DNA from: Byssothecium circinans
Taxonomy: Eukaryota; Ascomycota; Dothideomycetes; Pleosporales; Massarinaceae
Reading direction: 5' to 3'
Assembly: GCA_010015675.1 (NCBI GenBank)
Contig: ML976977.1
Location: 1,108,712 to 1,172,711 of the forward strand
Length of the DNA: 64,000 bases
The translations under genes were made by a program, and so were the position numbers. The notes under the pieces were generated by a model, which saw only the letters and a program-made list of their open reading frames with translations, was not told the DNA's origin and made no database searches. Below are positions 58,694 to 64,000 of the stretch, piece after piece. Position 1 is the stretch's first letter. Each line of letters starts with the position of its first letter.

Positions 58694-60374
58694 ATGAAGG
58701 GCAGGAAGCCAGCGATTGCCGCTGCTGGAACCTTCTTTAGCCTCTTCACATTTTCTCAATTATACCAACATGTTTTCTTTGAGAAGATCACCGCGCCTTC
58801 GGAGCGAGCGGACGAGGCATACTTTATTGGATCGTCTCGCTCATGGCTGGACAGGCGAGTCTGCGGTTGGTTTGGGCTGTGTGGACTCGCACATCTGAAT
58901 AGATCAAATTGGAACAAATTTAAGAGCGAGCAGATAAAGCCTGTGTATGCGAAACCAACGGAAAAGGCAGACCTAGGGGGTTTTATAAAGGATGCTCAAA
59001 CTTTGCCTGAGAACTGGCCTGAAAAGGAACTGAAGGATCGGGATATACCCCAATATGTTCTCGATCATGCGCCATTGATCCACCTTTACTCTGGGGAGGA
59101 ATTCTGGCCGGGGGACATGAAGGATCATTTATGGCACACGACACCTCATCTCAATTATACTCCGCTTCAGGGCGTCGATGAGCATCCCACCCTCGATAAC
59201 CTTGCTGATCTTAACGATTGGGGACGCTTCGTGTATCTCACCAGCGACGACAACCCTGAGGAGACTCCGCCGCCTGAATGGCTAGCGGGCGAAGCCAACA
59301 TTCCTAACGTGCCGGAAGACTCGATTCCAGACGATTCAGACGAGGGAGGTCGCTCGGGTGGACATTTTGAAGAAGATAAGGAGGGTGAGAAGGCACCTTG
59401 GTTCAAGTCTGGTGAGGGAGACACTATAGATCGAGGAGGAATTCGGCCAACGGGTTCAACGTCGGCACCTATCCTTGTACCAACGAAGACTCCGGAGGGT
59501 GACCAGCTGGTAGATAAGCCATACTTCAGAGCAGAGCTAGTTCGGGACAGGGCGAAGAAGAGGGGCCGAAAGGTTGTCGGCGGCAAAAGCGATGCGCCTG
59601 CAGTGCTCATTATTGTGCCAAAGGATGACGGTGTTGTCGATGCATTTTGGTTCTTTTTCTACAGCTTTAACAGGGGGAATTCCGTCTTCAACATCGTTTT
59701 CGGCAACCACGTTGGCGACTGGGAGCATACCACAGTGCGATTTCAGCACGGCGTGCCCAAAGCGATCTTCTTCAGTGAGCACAGCTTTGGAGAGGCGTAT
59801 ACGTGGGAGGCCGTGGAGAAGTCTGGCAAAAGGGTAAGTATTCTGCTACCAAAACGGGTCGCCGAGCTAATGTTAATAGCCCATCGGGTTTTCTGCCACC
59901 GGAAGTCATGCCATGTATGCCACTCCGGGAGTACATCCCTACGTTTTACCGGGCGGTATCCTCCACGACGTCACGGATCGCGGTCCACTCTGGGATCCGG
60001 CAATGAACATGCTTTCCTACACATACGACTATAAAAGAGACAACCTACAGAGCTCCAGCAGGAATCACGAAGAAGCGCCAAGGAACTGGTTCTATTTCAA
60101 CGGCCACTGGGGTGATAAATTCTATCCTCTGAGCGATCCACGACAGTACCGATTCCTGGGCCAATACCACTATGTTAACGGGCCTCTCGGTCCTCGATTC
60201 AAGAACCTGGGTCGTCAACAAATCTGCCAAGGCAACGGTGAATGCTTGCTGAAGAAATGGATCGGTGACAAGTCGCATTCACGACTCAAGCGATATCCCG
60301 ATGTCGGGGAGGGAGAAGAGATGAGTGCGGATGACGTGCGACGGTTTGTCGGGCCGGAAGAGGACCCTGCATGA
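58694..60374 (+). CDS. Vps62-like (vacuolar protein sorting 62 family) protein, 544 aa
   Basis: Two exons: 58694-59833 and 59880-60374 (46 bp intron, donor GTAAGT). The start chosen is the first in-frame ATG. It gives MKGRKPAIAAAGTFFSLFTF, a basic-then-hydrophobic signal anchor suited to a secreted or endomembrane protein. The family core is clear: HAPLIHLYSGEEFWP, WHTTPHLNYTPL, VDAFWFFFYSFNRGN, GNHVGDWEH and, after the splice, PIGFSATGSHAMYATPGVH and LHDVTDRGPLWDP. Yeast Vps62 takes part in cytoplasm-to-vacuole protein targeting, but its molecular activity is unknown. An acidic, low-complexity insert lies near residues 210-260. The open upstream frame means the N-terminus may be longer. Confidence 0.85.
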
Positions 60375-61648
60375 TACGAATCAACCACGATACTTGGATG
60401 AAGTCAACGTTCTTTAGCGATGTTTACCAGAGCCGTTCATTTTGATGTCGCATGGCGCTTTGGGTACTGGGTTGGCGGGATTTGTCAAGGCATGTTTCTT
60501 TTGGATACCAAACTGCATGCTGCACCTGTTGTATCATATCATACTGCTCATGATCCTATTTTGGGATGCCTAGACGACGTTCATACATACATATTTTTAA
60601 AGATTTTTCCGCGGATGACGACAGCTGTTTGGATTTGATTACTGTTGCACGATATGAGTTTGAGTCGGGCTGAAAAAGGACGGCTGAGCAATGAGGAGGT
60701 CGTAGGTAAGCGTCTGTTCTGTGCGGTAATCATAGTGGAAGATTAGGTAGGCACGCCACGTATGAGTAAGAGCAGCAGTCCCGAGTATCGATAGATTTTC
60801 CGAGTAACGCTCAGGAGGTTGACTGTAGCTACCATACAGGGCCGAGTGAAGACGTGGTATGGCGTGATAGATGCACGCAATCAACATTATTATTCGAAGC
60901 CCCAGCAGTGGCCACGACCACGATTCGAAAACTATATTGTATCATGGTGGGCTCATCTCCTCATCAACACGTCGAATGGCGATCTATATGGCAGGCGCTA
61001 GAGCTAAAGCTGGGGCGAGGGAGGAGATGATAGGAGATGATAGGACAGCCCGACAGCCCCAGTCCCGGTGACGACAAAGGCTCGCACCACCTATCTGGAT
61101 TCTGGAGCTTATCTGAGCGCATGCGCAACGCCGCAACCTCAACAAGTGGTGAGTGAATGAGCTGGCCGCAATATGTAAATAAGCCCGAGCGAGCCTCAAC
61201 ACCGAGTTTCAATACCGAGTTATCTGCGCCCTCGCCGTCTTTCGCCCGTCGCCCAAGTGTAATTGTCGCCCACGTTGCGTCCCACCTTTGTTTCCGCGGG
61301 TCGCGCCTGACTTTCTCCCTTGAGCCTAGCGTTGTATGACATCTTCAAGAGACTCGACCTACGTATACATGTCACCCGCCGGTAGATAATTAGACGTCAT
61401 CCACCACCTCTCGCTTTCCCTTCCAAACCCGCTGCGAAAGACTCTTCGCCTCGAGGCATGACGATCGAAACTCTGCTTTCACTACCTACAACCCTCTGAC
61501 GTCGCGATTCGTTGCCCGCCTGCGACGCGTTTCCTTGATCCCAAGTCCCCGCTCGCCAGGGTACCCAGCATCCCTTGCGCCCTACTATATACGCAGACGA
61601 TAAGAACTTCTTTACACCTACAGCGCTTCTAGACATCTGAGTGAGATC
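60375..61648. other. Intergenic region, 1.27 kb
   Basis: It includes the 3' region of the Vps62-like gene and the promoter and long pyrimidine-rich leader of the next gene (about 61200-61640). No gene is supported. Confidence 0.5.
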
Positions 61649-63451
61649 ATGGCGTTTCGACAGCAGCACCGTCCTCAGTCGTCAAGGCAGCTCTCCTACC
61701 ACGAAAGAGCACAAACGGCCGAAGTCGGCAGGACCTCGTCACCGCAACGAAAGGACTCCCTCGAGTCAGAAGAATGGATTCTCTTCTCTCCAACCGCACC
61801 TTCTACCACCACTCGCACACACACTACCTCCACTGAACGAACACCACGGACAGCTGGACTGTCACATCTCAGTGACTTTGGGTCGCTGGACACGGCCGCC
61901 CGTTCTGAACAGGATGACGACGATATTACGTGCCAGGGCACCGAGGAAGGAGAGGAGCTGGACAGCTTGGATGATGGGCTGCATGCCTTCCATGAACCGT
62001 CAGAGTATGCAGGCCCGTCGAGTCGACTGCAACAGAGCGGCGATACCGTGCTACCCACGCATGATGGACTGGGTACCTTCCAGCCCAATGCAGACGTCCA
62101 GGAGCATATGTGGCAGTTCGAGAGACCAGCGCCGAGGAGACGACAGGCGAGACGCCGATCGAGTGTACTGCGCCGCTTCGATGCGCTAGAGGAGACGGAT
62201 GAGTTGAGCCAGGAGCAAGAACGGCGCCAGAGGATTGAAAAATGGAGGCTGGAACAGAGCAAGGCGCTTTTAGAAGAGATTGAGAGAGAGACACGGAGGA
62301 GACGACGCATGAGCTTGGTGAGCGCGGCGCGAAGCAGGACGGACAGTGTGCAGATGGGTGCGGACAGCTCCGTGTCGCAGGTGGCGAGATCGGTATCTGA
62401 TGGCGAAAGTGAGTCGTCGGATGAGAACACTGAGGGTCTTTCTTTCTGGCAGCGGTTAACAAGGAGAGTCATTCGTGACCTGATGGGTATTGACGAGGAG
62501 ACACTCTCCGTTATCTTTGGCGAATCGCTACCGGAGGAAGCAACAGACACATCAACTGTAACTTCCGAGTCACGGCCTTCAATAGATGCTGCACTGGAGA
62601 ACTTGGACGAACCCTCTTCGTCTGATGTGGGATGGCAACACAGACTTCTCGAACGCGTCGCCCGCGAACTGGGCATTCTCGTGCATCAACTTTCTGAACA
62701 CCCCGGTGCCTTCTCAACATACCGTCTCACACAAGAAGCAGCTCCCTACGCTGGCCTTCCCGCCACACGAACAACTACATCTCTCTCTACCGACCCGAAT
62801 CCCTCACCTCTGACTGCCTCCGTCCCATCCGCCCAATTCTACCCCTCCTTCCCGACCCAACAACCAGCCGCTACCTACAACGAAGCCTCACTCTGGGGCA
62901 TCGAGGAAGAACCCGAACCCATCGATCCTCTTGACTCCTTCCGCACGCCCCGACCTTCTACGCCCATGAATCATGCCGAAGAAGCCGCCCGTGAACAAGA
63001 GTACTGGGAGCGCGAACTCGATGTAAACATGGTCTTCAACTTCCTCGTAAGACGCTTCTCATCTCGTCGACCCAGTACATCGTCACAAACCCGCGGCAGC
63101 TCCAGCGCACCAGGAGCGACCGACAATGAACACTCGTCGGCGCGACGAGCAGCTATAATACGTCAACACCACCCTTTAGTCAACCAGAACACGGAAGAAA
63201 GCAGAGCGCAGACTCTCCCAACGAGCTCAGCACAGGCCGGAACCAGTAGACGGAGAGAAGCGGCCGTGTTCAAGAGCTATTATGTCCACCAACTGGGGTT
63301 GAGAAGTCAGGTGCTGAGGAGTAGCTCGAGCTGCGCGAGTCAGAGTACGAAGAAGAGCAAGAGGAGTGGTGGGTCTGGCCGGGCGGGGAGAAATTATTGG
63401 GACATGAGCGGGAGTGTGGGGAGTGGAAGTGTCATCGCTGGCGAAGTTTAG
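61649..63451 (+). CDS. Conserved-looking fungal Ser/Arg-rich protein, 600 aa
   Basis: A single exon from the ATG at 61649 with a long open frame, stop at 63449-63451. There are no membrane segments. The N-terminal 60 residues are Gln/Ser-rich and contain SEEWILFSP, which I recall from conserved fungal proteins of unknown function. A central helical region (QEQERRQRIEKWRLEQSKA, ETRRRRRMSL) is strongly charged and coiled-coil-like. Around residue 270 lies a compact stretch FWQRLTRRVIRDLMGIDEE, then WQHRLLERVARELGILV; these two may form helical motifs. The C-terminus is Ser/Arg-rich and disordered. I cannot assign a function. Confidence 0.85.
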   Translation: MAFRQQHRPQSSRQLSYHERAQTAEVGRTSSPQRKDSLESEEWILFSPTAPSTTTRTHTTSTERTPRTAGLSHLSDFGSLDTAARSEQDDDDITCQGTEEGEELDSLDDGLHAFHEPSEYAGPSSRLQQSGDTVLPTHDGLGTFQPNADVQEHMWQFERPAPRRRQARRRSSVLRRFDALEETDELSQEQERRQRIEKWRLEQSKALLEEIERETRRRRRMSLVSAARSRTDSVQMGADSSVSQVARSVSDGESESSDENTEGLSFWQRLTRRVIRDLMGIDEETLSVIFGESLPEEATDTSTVTSESRPSIDAALENLDEPSSSDVGWQHRLLERVARELGILVHQLSEHPGAFSTYRLTQEAAPYAGLPATRTTTSLSTDPNPSPLTASVPSAQFYPSFPTQQPAATYNEASLWGIEEEPEPIDPLDSFRTPRPSTPMNHAEEAAREQEYWERELDVNMVFNFLVRRFSSRRPSTSSQTRGSSSAPGATDNEHSSARRAAIIRQHHPLVNQNTEESRAQTLPTSSAQAGTSRRREAAVFKSYYVHQLGLRSQVLRSSSSCASQSTKKSKRSGGSGRAGRNYWDMSGSVGSGSVIAGEV

Positions 63452-64000
63452 ATCTTTTTTAGGATATGTGGAGTGTGGGGGCTTCATGTGATGTTTTGAT
63501 AGAGGAAGAGCGGATTTGGTTTGGGCTACATAGACGGTTCAAGGTTTTCGAGGTTGGACGAAATGGGAGCATCATCGGTACATTTCTGATGTATACGTAT
63601 GAGCGCTACTAGTGTATGGGTAGTGGACTTGGCGTTTGGTATTGGGGGCATCGCATCACATCGTAACGCATCTCTTTTTCTCCGGCGTTTGGATACCACG
63701 TTCACGCTCTCAGCATCACGTCATGCACATATTTCACCGAAACGATATACACGGGAACGGAACGGGACGGGACGGGATGGGATGACGAGCACAGTAAGGC
63801 CCTTTTCTCTGGCGTTTGCAGGGCTGGGCTGGACTGGGCTGGGGACTTTGTATGAATAGAATAGAAATGTTTATATCTCATTTCGTTATTTTTCAAGCAT
63901 TCTCCTCTTCGAGCAATATGTAATGGCGACGTTGGTTCTTAATTCGCATTTTTAGATTCTTACTTCCATGAAATACCACACATCTTCTTGCTCTGCACGT
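63452..64000. other. Right-end non-coding region with an ACGGG repeat
   Basis: 3' region of the preceding gene. A short ACGGG/ACGGGA repeat (63751-63784) is the only distinct element. Confidence 0.5.
63751..63784. repeat. ACGGG(A) microsatellite
   Basis: About six imperfect units of ACGGG/ACGGA/ATGGG in tandem, in non-coding DNA near the right end. Confidence 0.7.

Noticed and set aside
61696..62676. Minus-strand 326-codon Ser-rich frame
   Set aside because: It is a shadow of the plus-strand 600-residue gene; Ser and Arg codons on one strand give Ser-rich antisense.
1..64000. Mobile elements, CRISPR arrays, rRNA genes, viral insertions
   Set aside because: No transposase, reverse transcriptase, long terminal or inverted repeats, or rRNA-like sequence was recognised anywhere in the window.

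Overview
The window is nuclear DNA from a filamentous ascomycete (Pezizomycotina). Dothideomycetes is my best guess but is not proven. The genes are intron-split, with short GT-AG introns (mostly 45-100 bp) and CTAAC/CTGAC-like branch sites just upstream of AG. They encode families typical of these fungi: Inp1, a DUF3824 protein, HAM1-like, a DUF7025 AAA ATPase, a VTC4 polyphosphate polymerase and a UsgS-like membrane protein. Genes lie on both strands with no operon logic. No rRNA, convincing tRNA, CRISPR array, transposon or provirus was seen. Exon models were built by hand from splice signals, reading-frame phase and recalled family patterns. No alignment or RNA evidence was available.

Layout. 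0-12 kb: a doubtful small nuclear-type ORF (-), a four-exon 2H phosphoesterase (+), sec18/NSF (+), a gene-poor 2.4 kb, a KxDL-like small coiled-coil gene (+), another gene-poor 2.4 kb, and a conserved-looking 195-residue protein (-). 12-25 kb: a six-exon DUF2421-type membrane transporter (+), a protein with a RapZ-C-like domain (+), a Gal80-like oxidoreductase (-), VTC4 (+) and a YPR011C-like mitochondrial carrier (+). 25-37 kb: a Pro/Ser-rich protein (+), a HAM1-like lipid-binding protein (-), a mitochondrial NAD-malic enzyme (+), a six-exon formamidase (-) and a UsgS-like membrane protein (-). 37-50 kb: Inp1 (+), a gene-poor 2.6 kb with a small Cys-rich ORF and a gene relic, MRM2 (+), a large AAA ATPase (-), and a fungal protein with a possible degenerate NTPase fold (+) that is head-to-head with the ATPase. 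50-64 kb: an SS18/SSXT-like protein (+), a gene-poor 3.4 kb, a DUF3824 protein (+), a Vps62-like protein (+) and a Ser-rich unknown (+).

How the genes relate. Most are unrelated housekeeping functions: membrane fusion, polyphosphate synthesis, peroxisome inheritance, mitochondrial rRNA methylation, malate oxidation and SWI/SNF chromatin. The clearest local regulation is two CACGTG boxes (Pho4/NUC-1 type) upstream of VTC4 and a close GATA pair (AreA/NIT2 type) upstream of the formamidase. The most system-like unit is the divergent AAA ATPase plus NTPase-like pair at 43.4-49.1 kb. I found no strong evidence of a wholly new system.
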